A stretch of DNA of 38,477 nucleotides from Pseudomonadota bacterium (GCA_021777765.1 JAJYDF010000034.1:1-38477); one strand, 5' to 3'. Numbered from the stretch's first letter, positions 15,946 to 25,896 are shown. Numbers and translations are program-made. The notes: generated from the letters alone by a model not told the origin.

Positions 15946-17856
15946 TTAATTATTTTTTTGGATTATTTGTTCCAACTCTTCCCAACGTTGATACATCAAT
16001 AACAATTGATTTTCTAACTCCTTTAACCGAGACAATGTAGAATTAATTTTCTCAGGTGTTTGCTGATAAAATTCGGAGGTGGCTACTAAATTTTGCAATT
16101 GATTTTGTTCATCTTCCATATTTTCTATTTTTTTCGGTAATTCCTTTAATTCTTGTTGTTCTTTAAAACTTAATTTTTTCTTTTCGGTAGATTTTTGTTG
16201 ATCGGCATTTTCTTTAACACTATTTTTTGTTGGCTCTTTGGTTGCCACTTTTAATTGATTTTTTGATTGTTGCAACCAATCGTTATAGCCACCCACATAT
16301 TCCTGAATTTTTCCATTTCCTTCAAAAACTAATGTACTAGTCACTACATTATCGATAAATGCACGATCATGGCTTACCAACAATAAGGTGCCTTGATAAT
16401 TACTTAATAATTCTTCTAATAATTCCAATGTTTCAATATCTAAATCATTAGTCGGTTCATCAAGCACCAATAAATTACTGGGTTGAGAAAATAAACGTGC
16501 CAAAACTAATCGATTACATTCACCACCCGATAATGCTTTCACAGGAGACATCACTCGCTGTGGAGCGAAAAGAAAATCATTTAAATAACTCATCATATGA
16601 CGTTTTTTGCCATTGATTTCAACGTAATCACTACCATGCGCTACATTATCAAACACGGTTTTTTCTAAATCGAGGGATTGTCTTAATTGATCGAAATAAG
16701 CAATTTGTAATTTAGTACCATGCTTCACATTGCCATTTTGTGGCATTAATTCGCCTAATAGAATATTTAATAAAGTACTTTTACCAACGCCATTAGGGCC
16801 AATTAATCCAATGCGATCGCCACGCATGATACGAATTGAAAAATCTTTAATGATGATTCTATCGTTAAAACCATGAGAAATATGTTCTGCATTAATCACT
16901 AATTTTCCTGATTTTTCTGCTTCATTCACATCGAAGTTCACTTTGCCTAATAATTCACGGCGTTGTGATCGCTCTATACGCATTGCTTTTAATGCTCGCA
17001 CCCTACCCTCATTTCGAGTTCGCCTCGCTTTAATACCTTGCCTAATCCATTTTTCTTCTTGTGCTAATTTTTTATCAAACTCGCTGTTTAATTTTTCTTC
17101 AGCATGTAACATTTCTTCTTTACGTCGTAAAAAATTCGCATAATCACCTGGCCATGAGGTTAATTGTCCGCGATCTAATTCAATAATTCTTGTTGCTAAA
17201 CGTTGTAATAAAGCACGATCATGGGTAATAAATAATAAGCCAATTTTGCAATTCATTAATTGATCTTCTAACCATTGAATAGCTTCAATATCTAAATGAT
17301 TGGTGGGCTCATCTAATAATAATAATTCGGGATCAACAACTAATGCTTTTGCTAGCGCGACTCGTCGCTGCCAGCCACCGGATAAATCTTGCACTAATTT
17401 ATCTGCATCAAGCTCTAAGCGCTCAAGTATCATTTTAATAGATTGCTCAAAATGCCAACCATTTTTTGCATCAATTTGTTGTTGCAATCGTTCTAATTGC
17501 AATAAATCATTCGCGTTATGTGAATTGGCAATGCGATGAGTAAGTGCGTGATATTGGGTTAATAATTGGCCAGTTTCTGCTAAACCTTGCGCAACAAATT
17601 CATAAACTGTGCCGATAGCATGTTGCGGTAATTCTTGTTCAAGTCGTGCCATTCTTAATTCAGGTTTTCGTCGAATTTCACCGCTATCAGGTAAAATGGA
17701 TCCATCAATTATTTTTAATAATGAAGATTTGCCCGCGCCATTACGCCCGATTAAACAAACACGTTCTTCTGCTGCAATTTGTAATTTAATATGATCTAAT
17801 AATGGTTCTGCACCAAATGATAAATAAATATTTTCTAATGTTATTAAATTTGACAT
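15946..17856 (-). CDS. uup: ABC-F ATPase Uup
   Basis: This 636-aa protein is full length for Uup. It has two ABC domains and no membrane segment. Domain 1 has GRNGAGKSS (about 37-45), LSGGWQRR and LLLDEPTNHLD. Domain 2 has GPNGVGKST (about 353), LSGGECNRL and LVLDEPTNDLD. The linker is rich in Arg/Lys (KEEMLHAEEKLNSEFDKKLA segment), and the C-terminus (about 555-636) is a coiled coil that binds DNA in E. coli Uup. ABC-F proteins act on ribosomes; uup mutants also show altered precise excision of transposons. Transcribed away from the 290-aa gene at 17983. Confidence 0.95.
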   Translation of the reverse strand: MSNLITLENIYLSFGAEPLLDHIKLQIAAEERVCLIGRNGAGKSSLLKIIDGSILPDSGEIRRKPELRMARLEQELPQHAIGTVYEFVAQGLAETGQLLTQYHALTHRIANSHNANDLLQLERLQQQIDAKNGWHFEQSIKMILERLELDADKLVQDLSGGWQRRVALAKALVVDPELLLLDEPTNHLDIEAIQWLEDQLMNCKIGLLFITHDRALLQRLATRIIELDRGQLTSWPGDYANFLRRKEEMLHAEEKLNSEFDKKLAQEEKWIRQGIKARRTRNEGRVRALKAMRIERSQRRELLGKVNFDVNEAEKSGKLVINAEHISHGFNDRIIIKDFSIRIMRGDRIGLIGPNGVGKSTLLNILLGELMPQNGNVKHGTKLQIAYFDQLRQSLDLEKTVFDNVAHGSDYVEINGKKRHMMSYLNDFLFAPQRVMSPVKALSGGECNRLVLARLFSQPSNLLVLDEPTNDLDIETLELLEELLSNYQGTLLLVSHDRAFIDNVVTSTLVFEGNGKIQEYVGGYNDWLQQSKNQLKVATKEPTKNSVKENADQQKSTEKKKLSFKEQQELKELPKKIENMEDEQNQLQNLVATSEFYQQTPEKINSTLSRLKELENQLLLMYQRWEELEQIIQKNN

Positions 17857-17915
17857 TGTTAACCTTTTTAGATATCGCTCAATTATCGTTGATTGGAAAG
17901 CTTATTGCCTTTTTT

Positions 17916-17951
17916 AATATTATATGTCAACTTTGCCAAACATATAATATT
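17916..17951. promoter_or_regulatory. Symmetric dyad with divergent -10 boxes
   Basis: AATATTATATGT (17916-17927) and ACATATAATATT (17940-17951) form a perfect 12-bp inverted repeat with a 12-bp spacer, between the divergent uup and 290-aa genes. Each arm contains TATAAT pointing outward (plus strand 17943-17948; minus strand 17924-17919). It may carry overlapping divergent promoters or an operator. No clear -35 box is visible for either direction. Confidence 0.5.
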
Positions 17952-17982
17952 TACTTTTATAATTAACAAATAAGGGGTACTT

Positions 17983-18855
17983 ATGGAACAAAATATAGCA
18001 TCACAGGTAGCAACTTATAAAATCAATACAACCAATAGTCAGATTGATCAATTACCCGACGATTATATTGTAAAAATTCTCATAAAATTGCGAATGTATC
18101 TTAGAAAAGGCCCTCTTAATGACAGTGTTGAACCGTATGTTGGTGCGTTCAATTTACGCGGAAATATAACACCATTCGGTGATAAAAAATTTCATGTTAA
18201 TAGTACTGATGTAGTGTTAATACCAGGGAGTATAGGCTCATTCTTTAATGGCACTACTTTTTTTATGCCTGATAACGTATATGAAATGATAAGCGAGATC
18301 CAACTTGAAATCCCTGCAAAAAGCAAATTAAAAAGGATCTATCAAAGATGTCTTGATGCTGCAGAGAATGATTCAATTGTACGTTCCCGTAGCACACAAC
18401 AATTTTATAACAAAACATTATGTAAATTTATTGAGCTTATGGTATTCCCTCAAAATAAAGCAGTTTACGATAAATTGACGAGTTCTTCATTTGATAAAAC
18501 TGATGAATTTTTGCAATACCTTTATAACAAATTACTTCGAGGCGCAAATAATGATCGCACCAATCCATATAATTTAGGAACATTCGGTGGTGTCACTATA
18601 CAAACTTCTGAAGATACTGTTGCAAACGTGCCAACACATGTACATCTACTGATATCAGATATTAAAGATCCATTACGCGATTGTCAGAAAAAATGCAAAA
18701 AGTTTTTCTTCAGATTAATTGATGCAATTATATCTAGTAATTCAGAAAGACATTTCACTACTCAGCATTTTTATGAGGATCTGCTTAAAGATTTTGCAGA
18801 GAAAATTATTCCCAATAATAACCCGCAATCGCAGAATAATTTAAGACGCGTGTAA
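17983..18855 (+). CDS. Unrecognised 290-aa protein, candidate effector
   Basis: I do not recognise this family. The sequence is soluble, has no signal peptide or membrane helix, and is rich in Asn, Lys and Phe. Near the N-terminus, IDQLPDDYIVKILIKL (residues 21-36) resembles the start of an F-box (LPxEhhxxIh), but the second half of an F-box is not visible. Middle segments include 'FNLRGNITPFGDKKFHVNST' and NLGTFGGVTIQTSED; the C-terminal third is helical and Cys/Lys-rich. AAGGGG lies seven bases before the ATG. A hairpin follows at 18868-18891. Its type, alone between housekeeping genes, is like effector genes in Legionellales (inference only). Confidence 0.75.
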   Translation: MEQNIASQVATYKINTTNSQIDQLPDDYIVKILIKLRMYLRKGPLNDSVEPYVGAFNLRGNITPFGDKKFHVNSTDVVLIPGSIGSFFNGTTFFMPDNVYEMISEIQLEIPAKSKLKRIYQRCLDAAENDSIVRSRSTQQFYNKTLCKFIELMVFPQNKAVYDKLTSSSFDKTDEFLQYLYNKLLRGANNDRTNPYNLGTFGGVTIQTSEDTVANVPTHVHLLISDIKDPLRDCQKKCKKFFFRLIDAIISSNSERHFTTQHFYEDLLKDFAEKIIPNNNPQSQNNLRRV

Positions 18856-18867
18856 AAAATCTTTAAT

Positions 18868-18891
18868 AACCGCTCACTGTTGTGAGCGGTT
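18868..18891. terminator. Hairpin after the 290-aa gene
   Basis: AACCGCTCAC and GTGAGCGGTT pair perfectly around TGTT, 12 bp after the stop codon. The T tract is weak (TCTCATC), so it is a probable but imperfect intrinsic terminator. Confidence 0.55.
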
Positions 18892-19005
18892 CTCATCAAG
18901 TTAAATAAATTCCACTTCGCTTGATAATCAAACTTCAACCATTCTCCTTGACGAAAAAGCAAATAAAGCAAACAATAGAAAAATTGTGTCACAGGGAATA
19001 AATCT

Positions 19006-20334
19006 ATGCCAAAAAAAAGTGTCAGTAATACACATTTAACAGGTCGAACTGTTTATATTGTCGATGGTAGTCGCACACCTTTTCTAAAAGCACGTAGCAA
19101 ACCAGGTCCTTTTTCTGCATCGGATTTAGCCGTTGCCTGTGGCCGTGATTTATTATTACGTCAACCCTTTTCACCGACTGATATTGATGAAGTGATAGTA
19201 GGTTGTATGATTCCTGCTTCTACGGAAGCCAATATTGCGCGTGTTATTTCATTAAGATTGGGATGCGGAAAATTAGTGCCTGCATTTACCGTACAAAGAA
19301 ATTGCGCATCAGGATTGCAATCACTTGATAATGCTGCACAATTAATTGCTAGCGGAAGACACCATATTGTATTAGCGGGTGGTGTTGACGCGATGAGCCA
19401 TTCTCCTATTTTATATTCTGATGAAATGGTCAATTGGTTAGGCGATTTACAAAGCGCACGTAAAATCTCGCAAAAAATTGCACTATTTACACGATTTAAA
19501 CCACGCTATTTAAAACCAGTCATTTCATTAATGAATGGATTAACCGATTGTATTGTCGGATTATCGATGGGACAAACCGCAGAAAATATTGCTTATCAAT
19601 TTAATATTTCCCGATTACAAATGGATGAATTTGCTGTGCGCAGTCATCAACGATTAGCCGATGCACAAGATAATCATTTTCTTTCTGAAATAGTTCCCTT
19701 ATATGACAATAAAGGAAATGTTTATGAAGCCGATGATGGATTACGTCGCGATACCACTATAGAAAAATTAATTAAATTAAAGCCATTTTTTGATAAAAAA
19801 TATGGATCAGTGACGGCAGGAAATAGTTCACAAGTGAGTGATGGTGCTGCATGGTTAATATTAGCGAGCAGCGAAGCGGTTAAACATTATCAATTACCTG
19901 TATTAGGAAAAATCGTTGATGTGCAATGGGCTGGTGTTGATCCCAGTGTAATGGGATTTGGGCCTATTCATGCATCAACACCCATTTTATTACGTCATAA
20001 TTTATCATTAAATGATATTGATTATTGGGAAATTAATGAAGCATTTGCAGGACAAGTATTAGGTTGTTTAGCAGCGTGGCAAAACACAGATTATTGCCGA
20101 CAAAATTTAGGACTGGATCATGCGCTAGGAACAATAGATCAATCACGATTAAATATTGATGGTGGTGCAATTGCAATGGGACATCCCATTGGCGCCAGTG
20201 GCACGCGATGTGTTTTACATTTATTAAATGTATTAAAACGTCAACAAGCGCGATTAGGAATTGCAACATTATGTATTGGTGGTGGACAAGGAGGAGCGAT
20301 GCTCATTGAAAATATTTCAGAGGTGCAAGAATGA
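19006..20334 (+). CDS. fadI: 3-ketoacyl-CoA thiolase (beta-oxidation beta subunit)
   Basis: This 442-aa thiolase has nucleophile Cys100 in RNCASGLQ, NEAFAGQ, His393 in MGHPIGASG and Cys423 in LCIGGGQGG, the full catalytic set. It cleaves 3-ketoacyl-CoA to acetyl-CoA and a shortened acyl-CoA. The length and the downstream overlap with the multifunctional alpha subunit fit FadI rather than FadA, whose gene follows fadB. The stop overlaps the next start by 4 bp (ATGA), so translation is coupled. Confidence 0.93.
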   Translation: MPKKSVSNTHLTGRTVYIVDGSRTPFLKARSKPGPFSASDLAVACGRDLLLRQPFSPTDIDEVIVGCMIPASTEANIARVISLRLGCGKLVPAFTVQRNCASGLQSLDNAAQLIASGRHHIVLAGGVDAMSHSPILYSDEMVNWLGDLQSARKISQKIALFTRFKPRYLKPVISLMNGLTDCIVGLSMGQTAENIAYQFNISRLQMDEFAVRSHQRLADAQDNHFLSEIVPLYDNKGNVYEADDGLRRDTTIEKLIKLKPFFDKKYGSVTAGNSSQVSDGAAWLILASSEAVKHYQLPVLGKIVDVQWAGVDPSVMGFGPIHASTPILLRHNLSLNDIDYWEINEAFAGQVLGCLAAWQNTDYCRQNLGLDHALGTIDQSRLNIDGGAIAMGHPIGASGTRCVLHLLNVLKRQQARLGIATLCIGGGQGGAMLIENISEVQE

Positions 20335-22373
20335 GTGTACAGCAAGCATATCAAAATTGGCGAGTAGCTACAGATAATGATCAAATAGTGTGGTTATGGT
20401 TAGATAAATATGATGCAACTACCAATACATTAAATAAATCGGTATTAGAAGAATTACGTGCCATTATTGAATTATTAACTTCAAGCACAACCATTCGCGG
20501 ATTAATTATTGGCTCAGCAAAATCCAATGGATTTATTGCTGGTGCAGATATCGAACAATTTTCACAATTAAGTAGTGCTGAAGAAGCCACAGCATTAATT
20601 CGCAAAGGCCAAGAAATTTTTGATCTTTTAGCGAATTTTCCTTTACCGACTGTCGCAATGATTGAAGGATTTTGTTTAGGCGGTGGATTGGAATTAACGT
20701 TGGCTTGCCGATATCGTGTTGCAGAGGATGGCAAAAAAACACGCTTAGGGCTGCCAGAAATTCAATTAGGGATACATCCAGGCTGGGGTGGCACTGTGAG
20801 GCTGCCACGATTAATTGGCGCATTACAAGCGATGGATTTAATTTTAACGGGACGCACTGTCAATGCAAAAGCAGCAAAGGCTATGGGAATTGTTGATGAT
20901 GCTGTTGCAAAACGTCACTTACAACGCGCTGCACGTCAATTTATTTTAGATACACCGAAACCCCATCATGCAACATTTTTACAACAATTAACTAATACCC
21001 GTTTATTAAGATATTTAATTGCGATGTTATTACGCAAAAAAGTGGCACAAAAAGCACGGCCTGATCATTATCCTGCCCCTTATGCGGTTATTGATAATTG
21101 GGTACGTGATGGCGCAAAAGGTACAGAAGCATTTATTAATGAAGCGAATTCTATTGGTAAATTAATTTTGACAGACACGTCGCGTAATTTAGTGCGCGTA
21201 TTTTTCTTACAAGAATTATTAAAAAGCTTAGGGAAAAATATTAATTTTGAACCACAACATATCCATGTAGTCGGTGCCGGTGTGATGGGCGGTGATATTG
21301 CTGCGTGGTGTTGTTTGCGTGGCATGAAAGTAACATTGCAAGATCGTGAACCAAAATTTATTGCGCCTGCGATTAAACGTGCTGCGGATTTATTTAAAAA
21401 AATATTAAAAAATCCCCGATTAATTGAAGAAGCAATGGATCGATTAATTCCTGATTTAGCAGGTGATGGTATTGCTAATGCAGATATTATTATTGAAGCT
21501 ATTTCTGAAAATGTCGTCGCAAAACAAAATTTATTTAAAGATGTTGAAACGAAATGTAAGGCAGATGCAATTTTAGCGACAAATACGTCGAGCATTCCAT
21601 TAAGTAATATCAGTGCTGTATTACGCAGACCAGAAAGATTAGTTGGCATTCATTTCTTTAATCCTGTTGCGAAAATGTTATTGGTAGAAATTGCGCAAGA
21701 TGCAAATACTAATCAAAGTTTTGTGAATAAAGCGATTGCTTTTGTACGTAAAATTGATCGCTTACCATTACCCGTTAAAAGCACACCCGGATTTTTAGTG
21801 AATCGCGTATTAATGCCTTATTTAATTGAAGCGATGATGTTATTAAATGAAAATCATTCGGCTGAAGATATTGATCAAGCAGCATTATTATTTGGTATGC
21901 CGATGGGACCCATTGAATTAGCAGATACTGTAGGAATAGATATTTGTTTATCCGTTGCAGAACATTTACCACAACCAGTACCGAGTCATTTATTAGAAAA
22001 AATACGAAACATGGTTAACGCAGGACAATTAGGCAGAAAAACCAATCAAGGATTTTATAAATATAAAAAAGGTAAAATCATTAAAAAACAACTCGCGAAT
22101 AATCATGAAATCGATCCAGTGATTGGACAAAGATTAATATTACGCATGATTAATGAAGCGATGGCCTGTAAACGCGAAAAAGTCGTGGCAAATGGTGATC
22201 TGTTAGATGCCGGCATGATATTCGGTACTGGCTTCGCCCCATTCCGCGGTGGCCCAATGCATTACACGCGCGTGGAAGGTTATCAAAAAATTGTGCAGCA
22301 ATTACAAAAATTACAGCAACAGTTTGGCGAAAGATTTACACCCGATGAAGGGTGGATGGTGCACGAGGAATAA
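20331..22373 (+). CDS. fadJ: Multifunctional enoyl-CoA hydratase / 3-hydroxyacyl-CoA dehydrogenase
   Basis: This 680-aa protein is the alpha subunit partner of the thiolase upstream. Residues about 1-195 are the crotonase domain with FIAGADIEQF, FCLGGGLELTLACRYRVA and LPEIQLGIHPGWGGTVRLP. Residues about 310-490 are the NAD-binding dehydrogenase domain (VVGAGVMGGDIAAW near 315, EAISENVVAKQ, NTSSIPLS, HFFNPVAKM), followed by two C-terminal domains with STPGFLVNRVLMPYL. It hydrates enoyl-CoA and oxidises the product. It is somewhat shorter than E. coli FadJ (714 aa). The fadJ symbol rests on gene order; the HPGWGG variant is found in many non-enteric homologs. Confidence 0.9.
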   Translation: MSVQQAYQNWRVATDNDQIVWLWLDKYDATTNTLNKSVLEELRAIIELLTSSTTIRGLIIGSAKSNGFIAGADIEQFSQLSSAEEATALIRKGQEIFDLLANFPLPTVAMIEGFCLGGGLELTLACRYRVAEDGKKTRLGLPEIQLGIHPGWGGTVRLPRLIGALQAMDLILTGRTVNAKAAKAMGIVDDAVAKRHLQRAARQFILDTPKPHHATFLQQLTNTRLLRYLIAMLLRKKVAQKARPDHYPAPYAVIDNWVRDGAKGTEAFINEANSIGKLILTDTSRNLVRVFFLQELLKSLGKNINFEPQHIHVVGAGVMGGDIAAWCCLRGMKVTLQDREPKFIAPAIKRAADLFKKILKNPRLIEEAMDRLIPDLAGDGIANADIIIEAISENVVAKQNLFKDVETKCKADAILATNTSSIPLSNISAVLRRPERLVGIHFFNPVAKMLLVEIAQDANTNQSFVNKAIAFVRKIDRLPLPVKSTPGFLVNRVLMPYLIEAMMLLNENHSAEDIDQAALLFGMPMGPIELADTVGIDICLSVAEHLPQPVPSHLLEKIRNMVNAGQLGRKTNQGFYKYKKGKIIKKQLANNHEIDPVIGQRLILRMINEAMACKREKVVANGDLLDAGMIFGTGFAPFRGGPMHYTRVEGYQKIVQQLQKLQQQFGERFTPDEGWMVHEE

Positions 22374-22388
22374 TTTTATATTTTTTCC

Positions 22389-22430
22389 CTTCTTCCGCTT
22401 GCGGGAGAAAGTGCCGAAGACGGAAGAGGG
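22389..22430. repeat. REP element (degenerate)
   Basis: CTTCTTCCGCTTGCGGGAG followed by AAAGTGCCGAAGACGGAAGAGGG lies just after fadJ. The palindrome has one mismatch and the tail is of the long form. Confidence 0.8.
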
Positions 22431-22463
22431 TGTTTTAAAAATGCGGGTGAATGTGCTTTAAAA

Positions 22464-22660
22464 ATGTAGCCTGGGTGAAGCCAAATAAATTAATAATTAA
22501 ATGTTGAGAATTAAGGATACAAACAAATTTAATTAAATTATCGGGCGTAACCCGGGACATCAAAATTCCCGGGTTCCAGCCTTTATATAAATTAGTTAAA
22601 AAATACTTATTTACTTCTCAACATTTTATTATTATCCCATTTGCTTCCACCCAGGCTACA
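22464..22660. repeat. MITE-like element, TGTAGCCTGGGTG ends (copy 2)
   Basis: The ends are ATGTAGCCTGGGTG (22464-22477) and CACCCAGGCTACA (22648-22660), with the central stem AACCCGGGA (22549-22557) and TTCCCGGGTT (22566-22575). It is 197 bp and non-coding. With the adjacent REP, it fills the 323-bp gap between fadJ and the thioesterase gene. Confidence 0.85.
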
Positions 22661-22697
22661 ATAATATTTATGTATTCATTTATTTCAGGAATTCACC

Positions 22698-23120
22698 ATG
22701 CCAAAATCAAAACTCCCGGTAAAAAAATCTCAAGATCATTTACCAAAAAATAAACAACCTACATTACGCCTCACCACCTTACCCAACGACGCCAATTTAA
22801 ATGGCGATATTTTCGGCGGCTGGCTCATGTCCAAAATAGACATCGCCGGCGCAATTGCAGCCGTACAACGCGCTAATGGTCCAGTAGCCACTGTTGCAGT
22901 CACCCAGTTACAATTCATTAAACCCTTATTTGTTTACGATTTAGTGAGCTTTTACGCAGATATTATTCATGTGGGAAGAACATCTATCACAGTAAATATT
23001 GAAGTCTATGCGCAACGCGCACGTGCATTATTTGAAACAGTGAAAGTGTCGGAAGCAAAATATGTTTACGTTGCTGTTTCTACGCCTGGAAAAAAACGGG
23101 TAGTGCCGAAGATGAAATAA
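22698..23120 (+). CDS. yciA: Acyl-CoA thioesterase, YciA type
   Basis: This 140-aa single hotdog-domain protein has the YciA pattern: GDIFGGWLMSKIDIAGAI (catalytic loop and helix), VATVAVTQLQFIKPLFVYDL and VGRTSITVNIEVYAQRA. It hydrolyses acyl-CoA to free acid and CoA, usually as a hexamer. About 20 polar, Lys-rich residues precede the domain. AGGAATTC precedes the ATG. It follows the beta-oxidation genes but is separated from them by repeats. Confidence 0.93.
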   Translation: MPKSKLPVKKSQDHLPKNKQPTLRLTTLPNDANLNGDIFGGWLMSKIDIAGAIAAVQRANGPVATVAVTQLQFIKPLFVYDLVSFYADIIHVGRTSITVNIEVYAQRARALFETVKVSEAKYVYVAVSTPGKKRVVPKMK

Positions 23121-23201
23121 TAATGATAGCTTAATACCCATAAATCTAAGCCATCAAAAAAAACAATAAAGAATTAATCATCACATATTCAGTTGGTTTT
23201 A

Positions 23202-25817
23202 TTAAATACGCCTTGGTGAATCCATAGATGTTCTTGGTGAATCCGTTGTTGGCGTATCCATTGTAGGGTTAATTGTAGGATTAGAAGAATTTACACCAGC
23301 TTTAATTGGTTTTAGTTCCTCAGATTTCGAATGCGACTGTTGACTATCTTTTTTAGTAAGCTGTGAAAGTGAATCCAAACTTCTACTGATACTAAGTTTT
23401 CCATCTATTTCACTCCATTTTCCTTTTGCTTCATTTTGGAATCGCTCAAATTTTGATGTACTTTTTTTAATTGATTCTAAGTTCGCCATTTGTTCATTAC
23501 ATGATTTAGCCAGCTCTGTGAACCTGGTGTTGTAGCTCTGTTTGATTTCATCAAATGCTGGTGATGATGTAAAAGAATTAACATGTTCTTTCAACGCCGC
23601 CATATTAACTAAGAATTGATTCATATTAGATTTAAACTGCTTTGCATTGTCGCCAGTATAAACAGAATTATTCCATTTCAATAAATTTTGATGATCATTT
23701 TCGAGAGATTGCATTATCTTTTGAAATATATCTTCATTCATAGTAACAGAATTATATTCTGTTTTATTTCCAACAAATAAACTTCTTTTTGCATCAGTCA
23801 CTAATTTTACTTGCTCTAAGTGTAATAATTGTACATGTAAATTAGATTGTTCTAAAAATTGCATGCCTTCATTAATCAGTGATCTATTTTCGTCTTTGTT
23901 TTCTTTCTTAAGATTTGCAATAACAGAGAGTAACTCCTTGCGATTAAATTCAAAAGAAGATACATATAAGTCACGCTTTGTTTTATAGAAATCATTATTT
24001 TTATTATCTTTATATTGTTGGTCAAGGGAATGTAACGCTTCAGTAGCAAAGCTAATTTTGCTCTTTAAATCCATTAAAGTTTTTCTAGATTGTTTTACTT
24101 CCGCACTCTCCTCTGGTTTAACTATTTCCATTTCTGGTTTTGTACCTATTTTACTAACTGAAGCAACAATACTTTTCATTGTATCTACAAATCTGCTCCA
24201 TACACTTGGCTTAACATTAATATTGTCATTGCCAGTTGAAGTAACATTTGTTTGTACAGTTTGAACAGGCGTTGAGCTTGATGATTTACCGCTCAATTTC
24301 GGTAAACTACTGGTAAATGATTGCAACGCAGCTTTTGCGCCATCTTTAAATGCTGCCCAAAATCCTTTACTTTCTTTAGGTGGCGTAATTGATTGTGAAT
24401 CTTTTTGTGTTAATTTTTCAGTTTTAGAACCTGTCAATGATGAGATAAATGTTGACCATAAACCAGGTTTTTTTGTTTCTGCTTTATATGCAAAATTCAA
24501 CAATTCACTTTGTCTTGCTTTAGCTTCTAATTCAGACTGTATCGTAGGATTTTCTTGAATAGCTTGTTGTTGAATTGTTCGATATGCATCTCTTAATAAA
24601 TCTATGTGTTTTTGTTGTATATCTGTAACAAAACGAGTTCCTCTTTCTTGTTGAGTCATTTTTCCAGTATATTTGTACAGCGGTTCAATTTTCGGATCTC
24701 TATTGTTAATTATTTTGAAAATGCGTTCTAGCGCAGCTAATTTCTCTTCAACACTCTCAAAACGCTCAACAGAGGATAAAAAATCACCTGATGATTGTAT
24801 TTGATCCACTACAGGTTTTGTTACATCACCTTTCCTACCATCACCGAGTTTGTTCTTTACTTCTTCAAGATGTTGAGCAATTGTTTGTTGTTTATTCAAA
24901 TTATTATTAAATAATGATAGAGTAGCTTTTTCATCTGTTTTTACTGTTTCTTTTCCATCATTTTTTTCCATGGCTTGGGATTCTTGTTTTTGTTGCTCTT
25001 TATATTTTTTTACTATCTCCTCTTCATTTTTTTTGCGTATTTCTGGTAATTTTTCATCCAGCATTTTTGCAAGTTTTCTTGCACTTTCAACAATACTATT
25101 TAATTCTTGTATTTGCTTCTCATCATATCCTAATTCTTGAGCAGTTTTTAACCGTCTTTGATATAAATCCTCAACTTTTTGTGAAATGGTAAGCCTAGCA
25201 ATATTTTTATTCTCTGATTTGAGCGCTTCTGTAATAATCATCAAAAAAGCGAGTTTATCACCTTCAGTACGTTCTCGCACAGCTTGAGCCATTTTCGTAG
25301 TAGCCGTATTGAAAAATAATACACTGTTAAGATTTTTCTCCGATATGGGCGTATCTTGATAATAATCGAGTAAATGCTGAATTAAATTAGTTGGAACTGA
25401 GTTACCAATATCGTCAACAAATTTTGGATCAAAATTGAGTAATTGCTCAATTTGATCTTTAAAATAGGTATCATTTTTGTCATACAGATAAAATGCACGA
25501 GCAAGTTCACTAGTGCGTAAAATTGGCGCGCCTTCGTTTACTTTACCATCTGTTGATAGTTCTTGGGGATATTTAAGTTGAATTAATTTTTGTGTAAGAT
25601 TGTAAAAATATTGGTCATCCATATAGGGCCCAACCAACTTCAAAAACTCATTGCACTTGTTATTGTCAATACCACATGCATCCATTAATTCCTTTAACTC
25701 TTTCTCAAAATCTTTATCATCTAAATTGGTTTGTGCAATAAATTTTGGACCATATTTTGTAGCTAATTCAAAGACAGTTTGGTTCTTTCCTTGAACCGAT
25801 TCCTTTGGTGTACTCAT
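23202..25817 (-). CDS. Large helical protein of unknown function (871 aa), paralog of 25968-27947
   Basis: I do not recognise this protein. It is highly charged, almost all helix, without signal peptide or long membrane segment. Residues about 15-200 align with the N-terminus of the 659-aa neighbour (FELATKYGPKFI, FYNLTQKLIQLK, SVLFFNTATTKMAQAVRE). A coiled coil spans about 225-310. Three Trp/Phe-containing segments follow: GLWSTFISSLTGS (about 451), GFWAAFKDGAKAALQSF (about 487) and VWSRFVDTMKSIVASVS (about 537), each amphipathic and following a Pro- and Gln-rich linker. A long helical part covers 575-800. The tail is disordered, Ser/Thr/Pro-rich (MDTPTTDSPRTSMDSPRRI). Such large helical proteins are common among Dot/Icm substrates (inference). 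Confidence 0.85.
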   Translation of the reverse strand: MSTPKESVQGKNQTVFELATKYGPKFIAQTNLDDKDFEKELKELMDACGIDNNKCNEFLKLVGPYMDDQYFYNLTQKLIQLKYPQELSTDGKVNEGAPILRTSELARAFYLYDKNDTYFKDQIEQLLNFDPKFVDDIGNSVPTNLIQHLLDYYQDTPISEKNLNSVLFFNTATTKMAQAVRERTEGDKLAFLMIITEALKSENKNIARLTISQKVEDLYQRRLKTAQELGYDEKQIQELNSIVESARKLAKMLDEKLPEIRKKNEEEIVKKYKEQQKQESQAMEKNDGKETVKTDEKATLSLFNNNLNKQQTIAQHLEEVKNKLGDGRKGDVTKPVVDQIQSSGDFLSSVERFESVEEKLAALERIFKIINNRDPKIEPLYKYTGKMTQQERGTRFVTDIQQKHIDLLRDAYRTIQQQAIQENPTIQSELEAKARQSELLNFAYKAETKKPGLWSTFISSLTGSKTEKLTQKDSQSITPPKESKGFWAAFKDGAKAALQSFTSSLPKLSGKSSSSTPVQTVQTNVTSTGNDNINVKPSVWSRFVDTMKSIVASVSKIGTKPEMEIVKPEESAEVKQSRKTLMDLKSKISFATEALHSLDQQYKDNKNNDFYKTKRDLYVSSFEFNRKELLSVIANLKKENKDENRSLINEGMQFLEQSNLHVQLLHLEQVKLVTDAKRSLFVGNKTEYNSVTMNEDIFQKIMQSLENDHQNLLKWNNSVYTGDNAKQFKSNMNQFLVNMAALKEHVNSFTSSPAFDEIKQSYNTRFTELAKSCNEQMANLESIKKSTSKFERFQNEAKGKWSEIDGKLSISRSLDSLSQLTKKDSQQSHSKSEELKPIKAGVNSSNPTINPTMDTPTTDSPRTSMDSPRRI

Positions 25818-25896
25818 AGCTCATACCATCCTTTTCTTCATCTAGTTATGATAAGTATAGTACAGCTATGAATGATAATCGGGAGCTAAAAATAAA

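Noticed and set aside
21080..21649. A 189-codon antisense frame within fadJ
   Set aside because: It is a shadow of the fadJ coding frame, with a Ser/Asn/Ile-rich unnatural composition.
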